Assembly (NCBI RefSeq): GCF_020497125.1
Contig: NC_059080.1
Span: 44,829,563 to 44,893,562 of the forward strand
Length of the DNA: 64,000 nt
Source of the DNA: Mauremys mutica
Lineage: Eukaryota; Chordata; Testudines; Geoemydidae
Reading direction: 5' to 3'
Shown: positions 20,560 to 31,976 of the stretch, piece after piece
Layout: each line of letters starts with the position of its first letter
How positions within the stretch are numbered: position 1 is the first letter of the stretch
Notes under the pieces: generated by a model
Seen by the model: the letters and a program-made list of their open reading frames with translations, nothing else
What the model was told of the DNA's origin: nothing
Database searches by the model: none
Translations under genes and position numbers: made by a program

Positions 20560-22062
20560 TCAAATCTCTATTTGCATTAAACCCTGGATTTCAGATTCTA
20601 CATCAGATGTTTCAACCTTAGGGGTTTTCATTGGATGTAATGACAATGCATGATTAGCATGGACATGAAAGGTATTACTATTATTACGTCTTTTACAACA
20701 ACAACAATAACATAATCCTAAGCTAACTAACAACACTACAAACAATAACTTCCCATAGCAATAATATAATGGGGTTGTTATACAGTTTTGGTCACAAAGC
20801 ACAATACATCATACTTAGTACATAAGTGGTGGTTTTAACATACACACAGCTATCATTAACTTGAAAAAAGTAGGTGTCCTGTCAGGATAGTTCCGTGTCC
20901 TCTACCCTTCCAGCAAACGTTATCATGAACAGTGACAACTTCCACTGGCTTCAGTTTATAGATACACTGAGGCTGTAGGGGCTCTAACAACCAAAATGTC
21001 CATTGACTCCCTATTCCTATCCAAAATAATAATAATAACTGGAGATATACCAATCTCCTAGAACTGGAAGAGACCTTGACAGGTCATTGAGTCTAGCTCC
21101 CTGCCTTCACTAGCAGGACCAATTTTTGCCCCAGATCCCTAAGTGGCCCCCTCAAGGATTGAACTTACAACCCTGGTTTTAGCAGTCCAATGCTCAAACC
21201 ACTGAGCTATCCCTCCCCCCATGTCAGCTGTTAGTCTAGGGGCACTGACTATAAATCAGTTAGGTAGATCAGGTGGTCTAATTTCCCAGATGGCTCAGTA
21301 AATAATTCAGTCCCACATTCATCCTCCCCATGGACCCATCAGGATTCGGTATGTGGGAGCCCACACCCCCCTAACCGGTCCAGATGCTTGGAAGGAGCAC
21401 TGTAAATGTTCACACTTCCACCCAGAAAGTGTCCAAGAATGTCTTCCTGACCACAGATCAGATGGTACTCCTGATGCATCTGTAAGGGCAGTGGGCCAAG
21501 TCTGATGCTCTAGATCATTCCAATTGGCCATCAGCTGGTCATTCAGGAAATCCTGAATTTTTAAACATACTAGATCCCACTGCAATGCCTTCCCAGCCTC
21601 AGTGATATTCAATACCATCTCTGTCAGTAACTTCTGGGTCATAGAACTAAGGGTGGAAATGACATGTAACTCACCAACTCCAGCCTGTACTTCGGTTAGC
21701 TGAGCTCCAGAAATAAAGCTAGTGGCCTTTTCTCGTTGGCCCAATTTCTCATCATGTTCTTGGCTTTTAAGAATATTCCAAATGGCTGCTGCACTATTGG
21801 CCCCAGCCCACAGGGATCTGGTCAGGTCCCTCTTCTTCCAGAGGAAATAACCCAGGCTCTCTGTTGTGCTAATCTAATGGCAGCCCCTTGTGAGCAATTT
21901 GGGTATGTAGAAGTGATCTGGAAACTGGATAAGGGTAATGTCATTTAAAATCCAATTAGGGAGGGCAATACATGCTGAAGGATTTATCCAGAACACAGGG
22001 CGCAGCCTGTAGAATAACCCCCAAAATCCAATCAATACCACATTTCCAAGCAGGGGTCCCAC
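20560..22062 (-). pseudogene. ERV env remnant, interrupted by a SINE
   Basis: Between the integrase stop and the 3' LTR the minus strand holds pieces of an envelope gene. An ectodomain-like frame (21744-21319) is rich in Trp and amphipathic helix patterns. After the SINE, a short frame (21053-20856) and the C-terminal frame (20802-20560) follow. The last has a hydrophobic membrane anchor 'LLFVVLLVSLGLCY' followed by four Cys and a basic KRR stop-transfer, typical of a palmitoylated retroviral TM tail. The surface subunit is largely missing. Assignment rests on position and the anchor rather than on a family signature. Confidence 0.6.
21041..21219 (-). mobile_element. Tortoise SINE inside ERV env
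   Basis: Reverse complement of the tRNA-derived SINE. Box A appears as CCACTGAGCTATCCCTCCC at the right and the CR1-like tail at the left ('ggagatataccaatctcctagaactggaag'). It is better preserved than the copy at 5510. It post-dates the provirus, since it splits env. Confidence 0.88.
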
Positions 22063-22379
22063 AAATTTCTTCCTGCCAGTGTATAATTCTTTGTTTCTTC
22101 ACCAGGATCAGTTCTTAATGTCCTTTCTGGTCAGGAATTCCTGGACTTTGGCAATGTCAGTGGAGTGAGTGTTTCTTCTTCTTTCCCAAAACAGTTGTGG
22201 TTCAGCATCCTACAGGGGAGAGGTTACCAGCACATCACCCTGTAATGGTTTTGCTTCTTCTAGAAAAATTCAAAGGCACAGTAGGTCTGTCAGTGGACAA
22301 GGGAGAGGTTAACTAGCACTTCACCTGTCCTTTTTCCCTGCTGTCCAGAAGGCACAGTAGAGCTAGAAGAAGGAATAGG

Positions 22380-23700
22380 CTAATCATCAGTAGGAGAATC
22401 CTCCCGAGGTGGAGGGGTCTTTTTGCAGTGAGAATCATGGGTCCAGGCAGGTAGTCCTTGACACTTCACAGCAGTGTTGGTGGTTAACAGGACTTGGAAA
22501 GGGCCTTTCCAGCGTGGAGCCAAGGCAGTCTTTCGTTGATGGATCTTTATGTAGACCCAGTCTCCTGGTTCCAACGAGTGGCAAGGTTGCACAGGATCCT
22601 TCGGTAGTGCTTCCTTCACCTGTGTATAAAAAGACTTAACACATTTCATTAGTGCCTGACAATACTTAAGCATTATGTCATCCATCAAATGAATGTCCAT
22701 CTGAGCTAGGGTTAGTGGGAGTGCAGCTGGTAGTCGCATTGGGCGTCCTGTCAAAATTTCATGAGGGCTGAGTCCAGTCTTTTGATTGGGAATGGCTCTC
22801 ATACTCATCAGTGCCAAAGGAAGGGCATCTGGCCACTTTGAGTTTGTCTCAGCACAAATCTTGGCCAGTTTATTTTTTTAAATCCCGTTCTGGCGTTCCA
22901 CTGTCCCAGCAGACTGTGGGTGGTGAGGGCAGTGAAGGTTGTGCTGGATCTGCAAAGCTGCACATAACTCCTTTGTCCAGTAAAATGAGTTCCACGATCA
23001 CTGTTGATACTCACAGGGATGCCAAAACGTGGTACAAAATCTTTAAGCAGAAGTTTCACAACAGTCCTGGCATCTGCTTTCCTGCAGGGAAAAGCTTCAA
23101 CCCAATTGGTAAATACATCAACTAAAACTAATACATATTCATAACCACAACATTTAGACATTTGAATAAAATCAATCTGAATATTTACAAAAGGTCCCCA
23201 AGGAGGAGGGTGGGCTGCCTGCTTAGCTTTAACAGCTTTACCAATATTGTGCTGTTGACAAATCACACAGTGTTGACAGTAGGAATGTGCTACAGATGGG
23301 AAACTGGGTGCACACCAATCTCGGTTAACTGCAGCAACCATCCCCCCTTTGCTCACGTGTGCCATTCCATGGTATATGCGAGCGAGATAGGGCATTAACA
23401 TCTTCGGTGCCACCAGGCGACCATCTGGGGCATGCCATAGATGATCAGTATGTAAAATGCATCCAGCAGCACTCCAAGAGTGTTTCTCGGTTCCTGATGC
23501 TGCCTCCTGGATCTTAGCCAGATCCTCAAGGGAGGCTAGTGAAGGCTGCTCAATTAGGACACAAGTATGTTCAGCCTGAGGTACGGAAAGGGCTGCTGCT
23601 TTGGCTGCAGAGTCTGCCAAAGCATTTCCACGGGTAACTTCATCATGAGGGGTCTTGTGAGCGGTACATTTAACAACAGCAATAGCTTCCTACCATCCCC
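22380..23700 (-). pseudogene. ERV pol 3' part: RNase H end and integrase
   Basis: On the minus strand from 23700: the end of an RNase H ('ADSAAKAAA', about 23600), then integrase. The zinc domain has His-x3-His ('HGMAH', about 23360) and Cys-x2-Cys ('CQHCVIC', about 23270). The core has the first Asp in 'IQIDF' (about 23165) and the second in 'SDRGTHF' (about 23000). The frame then changes near 22985; the region expected to hold the catalytic Glu is in another frame (about 22910). It changes again at a run of seven A near 22875. The C-terminal part (22817-22380) has the Trp-rich 'GDWVYIKIH' SH3-like segment and 'PRWKGPFQVLL'. Two frame breaks make it non-functional. Confidence 0.9.
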
Positions 23701-26700
23701 AGCCCTCTGGCTAGAAATCTGAGGTAGCCAGAAGATCCCATGTACAATATGGGGAGTGGGTTAACTTTTCATGTCCTTGCTTCCAAAGACTGTTGGTATG
23801 CAAATTTTAACAACAATTTTCAATTAACAATCTGGCCAATGAAGTTTCTTTTTCTTACTTAAGGAAATGTATTAGACTTTAGTATATCACATTTTCCTGA
23901 TTTATCCAAACACTTTATATTCCAAAGTTGAACAAGTATCTGCATTTTAATACTTCTGTTTGATTTTTTTTAAACTAGACCATCCTACAAAAATATTAAA
24001 CACAACAATTCTGGCCACGAGACAAACACCACAAGACAGGACATAGAACACAAAACATAATTTCTACTGTGCCAGTAAATGCATGGTACGTTGAATGCTG
24101 TTCAGTTGGCATCAGTTTTCTCTGATTATCTGAAAGACAAAAAACAGAGGTCTACCCCTTCTGGGCAGTCAATCATTGCTTAAAATATACAAATACCCTT
24201 GTTGATTTCAGGCAAAACAGAGGAATTACCCCATATTTTCTTGCATGTGTTTCATAGGCAGCCCAGGTTTCAGTGGCTTCTACCTTATCAGTTAGATAAT
24301 TTGCATTAATACAGTTGCTTTCTGGCTTGCTTCTGGATCCAAAGCTATTCCCAGCTTAAAGATTCTTACCTTAAAAGGGACATAATTAACTTTACCAGAA
24401 TTTTGATGGCTTTTTTTTACTTCTAACTCCTGCTTTCAAACACTGAAAGAAAAGCACTTCTTATAGTGCCCCTTAGAGCCTAATAGGATTTCAATTACAT
24501 AGCACTGTATACATTTCTTTAGCTAATTCGACTAAATTGTTCATAGCCAAATAATTGCAATCTAATAATTTCTTTGCCTGAATTTATTTACAAACATTTC
24601 AAAAGACACCAAGAACTTTCCTCTTTAGCATTTTTACAAAGTTTAACTGCTGTTTCCTCCAGCAACTACAGAGTTAACTTCTCACTTCCTTAAATCACTT
24701 GCTTGTCTCCCAACAGCCACTTTTATCAACTCAAATCACCATTTCAAGTATTGTCCTGGGTATTTGAAATCCCCATGCTTACACTTACTTACTTCTTCCT
24801 TCCACTACACCCACAAAATTTTCCAACCTGTTTTCCAATCTCTCTGTCTGTTGCCTGCCCGCCTGGGCCCGATCCTGCTTTTCTCGCTCAACCGTCCCTT
24901 CCATGGGCACCGGCTTGTTCCAATACCAGTTTAGCTAGGAGGGTGGGCTTCTCAACTAGCCCCCACCCTTCCTGGTCTCTTCTCTTAAACATTCTTACTC
25001 ACAAGGCTACCCAAGTCCTCCCTCATGAGGCTTGCCACCTGGGCAAAAATGCATGGCCCATTGGCGTTTAACTATTCAATTTCCTCTTGTGGCAAACACA
25101 CTGCTGTTACGGCATATGCTGAGCACAAATGGTTAAATTTTAACAAGTCCCTGAAGGACCGGTACTTGCTTAGCCAAGGCTTCCTTTTCTAACTGGAAGT
25201 CCTGTCTCAATGCCTGCAACTTGCCCTGGGCACAGGTTTGAGTTGCTGCCTGGTTCATGATCTATGCTTTTAATTGCTCTATTCTAGTTATCAAGTACAC
25301 ATCTCTTCCCTTTTCTCCAACTACTCTATTGCCCAGTCCTGCTACGACTGGGGGTAGATCCACCTGCCACCCTTCCCAGTCAACCAGGGTGGAGAGAGGA
25401 ATGCTAAACCCCTCTCCAGTTCTCAGATTTACTGCGGCTGAGAGTGGGCACACGTTTAATCAAGCAATCCTCAACATATAACATCAACAGTAACAAACAA
25501 AGCAAACATAAAATAACAAGGGTAAAACAAATAGATGGTGTAAATTCTGCAGAGCTCCCCCATTCTCAATTGCTCACCAAACTGTGACAAATTTCTGTTA
25601 CCAATCTATCCCTCATGTCAGGTGATCAGGCTGACACTGCAGGACGTTGGGGGAAAATAAAGAAAACACACCATATAACCGAATTTTAAAGCGTCATTAA
25701 AAATAATAAAACAACAATGGAGAGTGTTGGGAATGCTCCCACATCACTCAGGAAAAACATGAATGCCCCAAGCCCTAAGCCATTTTAATACTCACACATG
25801 TCCAGACTGGCCACGTCTGTGTATAACATTCAGAGAAGGGGAATAGGTGGACGGGAGATTATCCTGTATACAGCTTGTCCAGAATTTCCAACATGCTTCC
25901 GCTCTTGGGAGGGCTGTTCCCTGGACTCTCCTGCGGTGTCTCTTTCAGAGATTCCAGTCCAGGTCGGCTGCCTGTGGCTTCTCCAGTGTCACCAAGCCAC
26001 ACCGGCTCCAGGGTTGCAAAGGCACACTCTTGGATCTCACTGGACAGTTAAGCTTTGAAAATGTAATCTCAGTTCTGTAACTTGTATTGCCTTTGGTTTG
26101 CCTCTGTCTATATTTCTTTCACAGCCAGCTGGGGCCGAAAGCAGTTTTTCTTTGTACTTAGCATAGTCTGCGTTGATTCTTGACCTTGAACGCAGAGCAA
26201 CTTTTTCTTTATCTCTGGGCCAAGCTGAATTTCAAATTAACCCGTTCCTAGACAAATTACTCACACTGTGTCAGAGGCTTTTTTGGTGATTAAAAGTTCC
26301 TCTGAGATGTATGATCTTACCTAGATTGAAGGTACCTTCTAATGGGCATTGTTTAGATAGATTTTCACGCGTGTAAAGATTCCAATTCTCTAAATACCTG
26401 CAGGTTTTAGGACCATAATGTACGTACATGTAATATGCTGGGGTACCCTTAGGTGGTGAGGTGGAATGTTTAGACTGTCCCTCACCCATTTTCCACTTAC
26501 ACACACAGGGAGGGTGCCCTGTCCGCGCTAGCGGCTCATAAACTAAGGATCTTTCCCTACAGGGTACTCACACAGGAGAGACTAACGAGGATGACCACGA
26601 CTCTCCTACACCTCCCTTCAGCAAAGAGCGTCGGCTAGTCTCTGGGAGACGGCGCCGCTTACTCTGATTGCGTCCAGTGAGATGATCAGACTGTCAGTAG

Positions 26701-27359
26701 CCCACACGGAAAGGAAAGGGGAGGGAAGATGGGTTCACATGCTCCTAGACCCAGGTAGCTTCCTTGCCGGACGATGCCAGGCCGAGTCAGCCCACCATGG
26801 GCCGGATCTCCTAAAGATCCACTAGTTACCGGGCTTGCGTTAGAGTAGTCCTGGTCACGAGCTTTCGCTTCACAGGGTACTCTGGGAGTCTTCCGGTAAC
26901 AGTCATTCACACTGGTGTACACACACACCCCCCAAGGCCTTTATTTCCTATTACCATGATGCATCTTTACCTTACGTCCGGACCCAATACCATGAGGCGG
27001 TATGACAACCCCTCTTAAGGCGGTAAAAACCCCTCAGCACTGGTGCATACCTAATGCATTTACCTATGCATTACCTAATGCATTTACCTATGCATTACCT
27101 TGTTGGCCAACTCAGCAGTTCCCAGTACTGCTATAAACTAACCTTGTTGGGGCCTTTCCCCAATACCACTTGCATCTGATCTTGCTGCACAGTCAATAAG
27201 TTCAGATGGCGTGAGCCCAACAGAGACAGACGTCCCCACGACAGTCCTCCTCTGATACCCCAATAGAGATTTCAAAAGGTCTCATACCTCTCATGTGGCG
27301 CCATGGGGTTCGAAGGGGAATGATCCGTAGTAGCCGTCTGTGGGTCCGTGGGCGTTGCC
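23701..27359 (-). other. ERV internal region without recognisable gag/pro/RT
   Basis: 3.7 kb between the RNase H relic and the primer site. The minus strand is crowded with stops. Short frames (for example 25453-25262 and 26928-26686) have no retroviral signature such as a zinc knuckle, DTG protease or YxDD. The leader near 27052-27099 contains a perfect 24-bp tandem duplication (TAATGCATTTACCTATGCATTACC type, twice). The stretch may be a deleted or replaced gag-pol, or non-viral sequence carried between LTRs. Confidence 0.5.
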
Positions 27360-27377
27360 ATCCCAGACGAGCCCCCA
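27360..27377 (-). other. ERV primer-binding site, tRNA-Pro type
   Basis: TGGGGGCTCGTCTGGGAT on the minus strand, three bases after the 5' LTR. It differs at one base from the tRNA-Pro primer site of murine leukaemia-type retroviruses, placing this provirus in class I. Confidence 0.88.
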
Positions 27378-27436
27378 AATTGTCGGAGAAAAACTCAGTT
27401 CTCGCTTTTTCGTTTGGGTGCAGCAAAATCAAATAC

Positions 27437-27442
27437 TTTATT
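27437..27442 (-). terminator. ERV LTR polyadenylation signal
   Basis: AATAAA on the minus strand in R. The equivalent hexamer in the 3' LTR is at 20085-20090 and would be the one used for the genomic RNA. Confidence 0.6.
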
Positions 27443-27541
27443 CTTTCTCTAGTAATTACAATAGAGGGAGGGAGTGCCCTAGGACACAGGGTCGCCCCAG
27501 TCCCGGACAGGTCTCTCAACTGGTAAACAATTACAGCAAGC

Positions 27542-27549
27542 ATTTATAC
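27542..27549 (-). promoter_or_regulatory. ERV 5' LTR TATA-like box
   Basis: GTATAAAT on the minus strand. The same motif is present in the other LTR. Start-site position is inferred. Confidence 0.55.
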
Positions 27550-28004
27550 CTTTGTTACAGACAATAACTAGCAATAATACAGACAATAATGAGCAACAAC
27601 TGCATTTTGTTTATACATAAGCCATCCTGCTATCTTATTTTTCTCACTTCTAGGAGACACCAGTCTACATATTTGGTTATCAGTTGCAAGGTCGTAATAA
27701 CTTTTTACACAGTTCTTTCCCTCTCGCCTCACACCATCCTCGCTTCTACAAGTCTCACGTCATTAGGGTTACAGCTGGCCTAACTCTTGCTAACTATTAG
27801 CTTGACTCTTGCTAACTGACTGACATGCATTAAAATCCCCTTCAAATACTTGTTAATTCTTTCCCTACTTCCACACTTAGAAACAGTAGCCAATCAGTTG
27901 TTTTAATTGTCATATTTGAATTCAGCACATCAAAATACGTAATAAATAGCACATTTTATCTCTGAAGCAGACGACTTCTCAAAAATTGTAGACCAGTGTA
28001 ATTT

Positions 28005-28105
28005 CCCTGTTCTGTTTACTCCTTCTGAAGCATCTGGCACCGATACTGGGCTCGAGAGACCATTGGTCTGATACAGTGTGGCCGTTCTTGTGTTCCTCAA
28101 CCTGA
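28005..28105 (+). mobile_element. CR1 subfamily-2 3' end fragment
   Basis: 'ctggcaccgatactgggctcgagagaccattggtctgatacagtgtggccgttcttgtgttcc' is a diverged version of the subfamily-2 terminus seen reversed at 60253. Confidence 0.65.
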
Positions 28106-28628
28106 CTACATTATCAGGAAGTATCTGGCCCAAAGCATTTGAAAACAATGGATTTCATTTCCTGAGGAATTAATTTCTTCAGCTTGGAATTCACTACATT
28201 GCTTTTACAATGAGTTGCATATTGTCTTTTATAACAATATCCAACCATCAGTGTCTGGGGAATCTCTGGTTTTATTCAGTGCGAAACAGATGAGATGGCC
28301 TGTCCATTGGATTTGCTGAGTTAGCACTGTTCAGTGTTTTGCTGCGCTGCTACATTGAGATCCTGAAAAAGCTAACACGCCTGCTAACTCTTCCCAAACC
28401 CTTGTGAGAGGCTCCTTTGGAGAAACCCATAGTATTTGCTATTGTTTTTCTTCCCAGTGACCATTATAAAACATTCACCAGAAATGCCATTTTATTGTAT
28501 CAGAGGGGTAGTCGTGTTAGGCAGCCATCTGGTCATCAGTGACTGAGTCTGAGCACTGGTCCCCCAACAGATCAGTTCCCATCTCATGGTGATGCCCAGG
28601 ACACAGTAAGAACAGTAGCTATTCTGAC
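28106..28628. other. mostly unrecognised; Penelope end remnant
   Basis: Only 28497-28530 ('tgtatcagaggggtagtcgtgttagg') is recognisable, as the first bases of a Penelope terminal repeat. The remainder shows nothing that I can identify. Confidence 0.45.
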
Positions 28629-28922
28629 GGTAGGTCTATACTCACCGTCCGGGTTGACGCGGTGAGTTCGACTTCTCGGAGTTCGAACTATCGCGTCTAA
28701 TCAAGACGCGATAGTTCGAACTCCCCGCGCGCTCTGGTCGACTCCGGAACTCCACCACCGCGAATGGCGGTGGCGGAGTCGACCTTGGAGCCGTGGAGTT
28801 CGACCCCGCTGCGTCTGGACAGGTAAGTCAGTCGAACTAGGGTACTTCGAGTTCAGCTACACTATTCGCGTAGCTGAACTTGTGTACCCTAGTTCAACCC
28901 CCCCCTTCGTGTAGACCAGGCC
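28629..28922. mobile_element. Palindrome-rich Harbinger-type MITE
   Basis: The right end is GTGTAGACCAGGCC followed by TAA; the left end GGTAGGTCTATAC is a diverged inverse. Inside are three successive hairpins: 21-bp arms at 28679-28699 and 28705-28725 around a 5-base loop; arms about 28736-28760 and 28768-28790; and arms near 28836-28855 and 28872-28893. The TIR matches the right end of the Myb-bearing element at 37975, which links it to PIF/Harbinger. Confidence 0.65.
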
Positions 28923-29511
28923 TAAGACAGTAAGCAGTATTAATCTTAGTATTGATTTTAACCAGAAAAGACAGTCTGTAACCACCATTCTCCAACCACA
29001 CCAAAAATTTGCCCATACCAAGACCAGTTTGTTACCCGTGCTCCAGCATAGTGCTAAAAAGTCACTCTCTTCACATCACTAGTGCTTCCAGTCTGATAGC
29101 TGTACTGTACAGACCTGAACATAGTCAGCCAAGTAACATGGACCTCCAGCAATAGACTCTGATTTGTCCCTAATGGTATGGGGAAATCTCCTTCTTGGCC
29201 TCTTGTTCTGAATCTCCCTGGAGTCTGGATCGCTGTGGCTTGTTTGACACTCATTTCGTGCCTAGAGTACATGTTCAGAATACTCAATGCACCCCTTGCA
29301 ATGGACTGGAGAACATTTGTCCTCAAGTTATGGGACAGATTCTTCACACCCTGCCACCAAGTTTACATGGTGCATCTCCACTGGCTGCAATGGAGCTACA
29401 TTGGCGTACCAGGGTGGAGAATTGGGCCTTCTCTAGCTATCTGTTCTGGGAGCTGCCCTTCATTACAGTCCAGGGCTGGAGAAGAAGCCTCTTGCTTAGA
29501 GAACATACAGG
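28923..29511. other. no recognised element
   Basis: Mixed composition. Overlapping frames at 29178-29671 extend into the hAT and have no domain. Confidence 0.35.
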
Positions 29512-29809
29512 CAGGGGTGGATCCAGGCACCAGCGCAGCAAGCGCGTTCCTGGGGCAGCAAGCTGCGTGGGGCGGCCTGCCGGTCGCTGTGAGGGCGGCG
29601 TTTCTGTGGGAGGTTCGCTGGTCTGTGGGAGGTTCGCGGTTTTGGCAGTAATTAAGCTGCGGATATGCTGAAGGCGCGGGACTGGCGGACCTCCCGCAGA
29701 ACCGCCACCAAATCCACGTGACCGAGGCAGACCTCCCGCAGAAACGCCGCCGAAGGCTGCCTGACTGCCACGCTTGGGGCAGCAAAAAACATAGAGCCCA
29801 CAGCGACTG
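29512..29809. mobile_element. Decayed small hAT, same family as 7354 and 13740
   Basis: Begins CAGGGGTGGATCCAGGCACC and has the family's right-arm phrase 'cttggggcagcaaaaaacatagagcc'. Proposed flanks CATACAGG (29504-29511) and CATTCAGT (29810-29817) agree at 6 of 8. The right terminal repeat is badly decayed, so the exact end is inferred. Confidence 0.6.
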
Positions 29810-29879
29810 CATTCAGTAAGATGAAGCTTTATTTCTTAAACTACCTTTACTTCCATGACGCAGTGGCAAAGTGACTGGC

Positions 29880-30210
29880 AATTGTGGATCCAATCATGAA
29901 GGTGCCAAATGGATCTAGACTGTTCTCAGTGGTAGAAGATGACAGAACAAGGAGTAATGGTCTCAAGTTGCAGAGGGAGAGGTTTAGGTTGGATATTAGG
30001 AAAAACTTTTTCACTAGTAGGGTGGTGAAGAACTGGAATGGGTTACCTAGGGAGGTAGTGGAATCTCCTTCCTTAGAGGTTTTTAAGGTCAGGCTTGACA
30101 AAGCCCTGGCTGGGATGATTTAGTTGGGTTTGGTCCTGCTTTGAGCAGGGGGTTGGACTAGATGACCTCCTGAGGTCCCTTCCAACCCTGAGATTCTATG
30201 ATTCTATGAA
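29880..30210 (+). mobile_element. CR1 main-subfamily 3' end
   Basis: Ends with the C-terminal ORF2 tail (29884-30123, open: 'RSNGLKLQ', '[10 protein letters not shown]', '[10 protein letters not shown]') and the terminus 'ggttggactagatgacctcctgaggtcccttccaaccctgagattctatgattctatg'. It is 5'-truncated. Confidence 0.9.
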
Positions 30211-30772
30211 ATGCCCTCAATTGCCAGTGAGAAATGAAGGTACGCACACAACCTGGAGGTATTTATCTGTCTGAATGGATATTACGCTGAGAGAGACATT
30301 CTGCGTATCAGGGAGATGCAAAGGCAGCTGGAAATAGGATACGTATTGGGAAGGAGACCTGGGTAGGAAATGTTTTTTCTGTCCCAGGAACATCATCAAG
30401 ATTTCAAAAAAAAAATCATCATACTGATTCAGGATGAAAGGTCAAAATCTCAAAAAATGTGAACTGAATTCTGCCTCCTCCATGTTTGGGTCAATTGAAA
30501 TGTTTTATTTTGATAACTTCAAAATATTTTGTTTTGATTTCAATCTTTTTTTTAAACGACATATTTTCCTATAACTTAACTTACATTTCAAAACAAAAAG
30601 TCATTTCAAGATCAAAAAACAGAGCTTTTCATTGAGAAAATATCAAAATGGGACATTCTGGCAATTTCAAAACTCCCCCCCCCCCCCCAAATATTTGAAA
30701 TGGAAAATTCCTCAAAGCTGAGCCTCTTGCCTGAAAAGTTTTGGTTCTAACAATCAGCATTTTCTGACAGAA
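30211..30772. other. AT-rich old repeat-like DNA with a poly-C run
   Basis: Runs of 'tttcaaaat' type words recur on both strands and look like an ancient, diverged repeat. About 15 consecutive C at 30674-30688 form a homopolymer. Confidence 0.35.
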
Positions 30773-31230
30773 TGTCATGACCCGGACATGAACACTCTGG
30801 CCTAGAGGGTAGGAGCAGGAGTCATATCTAGTGGTCAGAGCAGGAGTTAGGGGGTCAAGCCAGGGGTCAGAGCCAACCACCACAAGTCAAGTGAAAGCTC
30901 AGAACCAGAGTCAGAAATCTTGCCAGAGATTGTAGTCAGCATGAGGGATCAGGAGTCATGCCAAGGGTCAGAGCTAAAGAACAGAGCCAGAGCCTGTTGT
31001 AATAGCAGGCTACATACTGCCAAGGTGCACAGACAGCTTCCTGGACTCCCTCTATGCTTAAATAGGGTGCCTGATTCAGAGATCCAGAAGGGGTGCTGTC
31101 AATTGGGTCAGCTGTGGGCAGGATTTCCTGTGGTGCTTACCCTCCTGGTGTTTGTAGTGCATGGCTCTCAGCTCTGGCTAGCTGCATTGGTCATCTACAG
31201 CTCCTGGTTCTAGTCCTGGGGAAAGGTTTT
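30773..31230 (+). repeat. Possible LTR-like repeat with GTCAGAGCC units
   Basis: Starts TGTCATGACCCGG and contains many degenerate GGGTCAGAGCCA/GAGTCAGAA words (30830-30990), followed by a TATA-like CTTAAATAGG (31060). The end is not defined and no target duplication was found. Confidence 0.4.
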
Positions 31231-31612
31231 GTCAAAAAATTCCCAACCAGCTGTATTAGGAAGGCTCCTGCTGGAACTGGGAGAGCAGGCCAGGAGAGCA
31301 TTGTGGGGGGGCTCCGGACAGCTGCTGGGCCATTCAGAGAGTGCTATCTGCGTTGCACAGCCCAGGAAGGGGTCCTCTAAGGAGAACAAGTTCTATTTAT
31401 TTACCAAACACAAGACTACAAAAGCACCTGCTGTGGCACATTCTTTCGTCAGATGAAAGAAAAGCAATGGCACGCAGACTGCGATAACGTGTACCTTCCC
31501 CTGCTGACAGCAGCCTTCTCGTGGCTGTTTTCCTCCAGCTCAGCTCCCGGAAGGTGCATGTGAGGTCAGACAGAGAAGTGTTCGTCCCTTTCTTTGCACT
31601 AGGGATTCTTGG

Positions 31613-31695
31613 GGGCAGGTCTCTGGCCTGTGGCACACAGGAGGTCAGACTAGATGATCCCAATGCTCATTTCTGGCCTTAGAATGTACAAATCT
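31613..31695 (+). mobile_element. CR1 subfamily-3 3' end fragment
   Basis: 'cacaggaggtcagactagatgatcccaatgctcatttctggcc' matches the terminus of the LINE at 18091-19185. Confidence 0.7.
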
Positions 31696-31852
31696 CTGAG
31701 ACAAACCCCAGAGGAGGAATTTGGATTCACTGCTTCAGCAGCAGAGCCCACTGCTGCCCTTGTGTCAAAGTGCTTCCCACACACTGGCGCTGGCCTCTCA
31801 CGACAATAGGGAGCTGAGCTGTGTGTATGGAGCACATGGGGCCTAGCACCCC

Positions 31853-31976
31853 TAGGGTGACCAGATGTCCCGATTTTATAGGGACAGTCCTGATATTTGG
31901 GGTTTTGTCTTATATAGGTGCCTATTACCCCCCAACCCCTGCCCCGATTTTTCACCCTTGCTGTCTGATCACCCTA
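31853..31976. mobile_element. Short TIR MITE, TA-flanked
   Basis: AGGGTGACCAGATG at the left pairs with CTGATCACCCT at the right; both are bounded by TA. The interior 'tcccgattttatagggacagtcctgatatttggg' is partly self-complementary. No coding capacity. Confidence 0.6.

Larger units (their letters stand above)
20029..27875 (-). mobile_element. Class I endogenous retrovirus, defective provirus
   Basis: Two 495-bp LTRs enclose 6.86 kb. The target duplication is CTTA (20025-20028 and 27876-27879). The primer site (27360-27377) matches the tRNA-Pro type used by murine leukaemia-type retroviruses, and a polypurine tract precedes the downstream LTR. The LTRs differ at only about four positions by eye, so integration was recent. 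I see the end of RNase H, integrase and an env remnant, but no recognisable protease or reverse transcriptase; the part that should carry gag-pro-RT (about 23.7-26.7 kb) is stop-ridden. A tortoise SINE is inserted in env. Confidence 0.9.
27381..27875 (-). repeat. ERV 5' LTR
   Basis: 495-bp copy on the promoter side of the minus-strand provirus. It contains a TATA-like GTATAAAT (27542-27549) and AATAAA (27437-27442) on the minus strand, about 100 bases apart, fitting the U3-R-U5 layout. Confidence 0.92.

Noticed and set aside
27202..27543. 113-codon minus-strand frame in the ERV 5' region as a viral protein
   Set aside because: It crosses the LTR and primer site, and the same peptide start occurs in the other LTR; non-coding LTR sequence.
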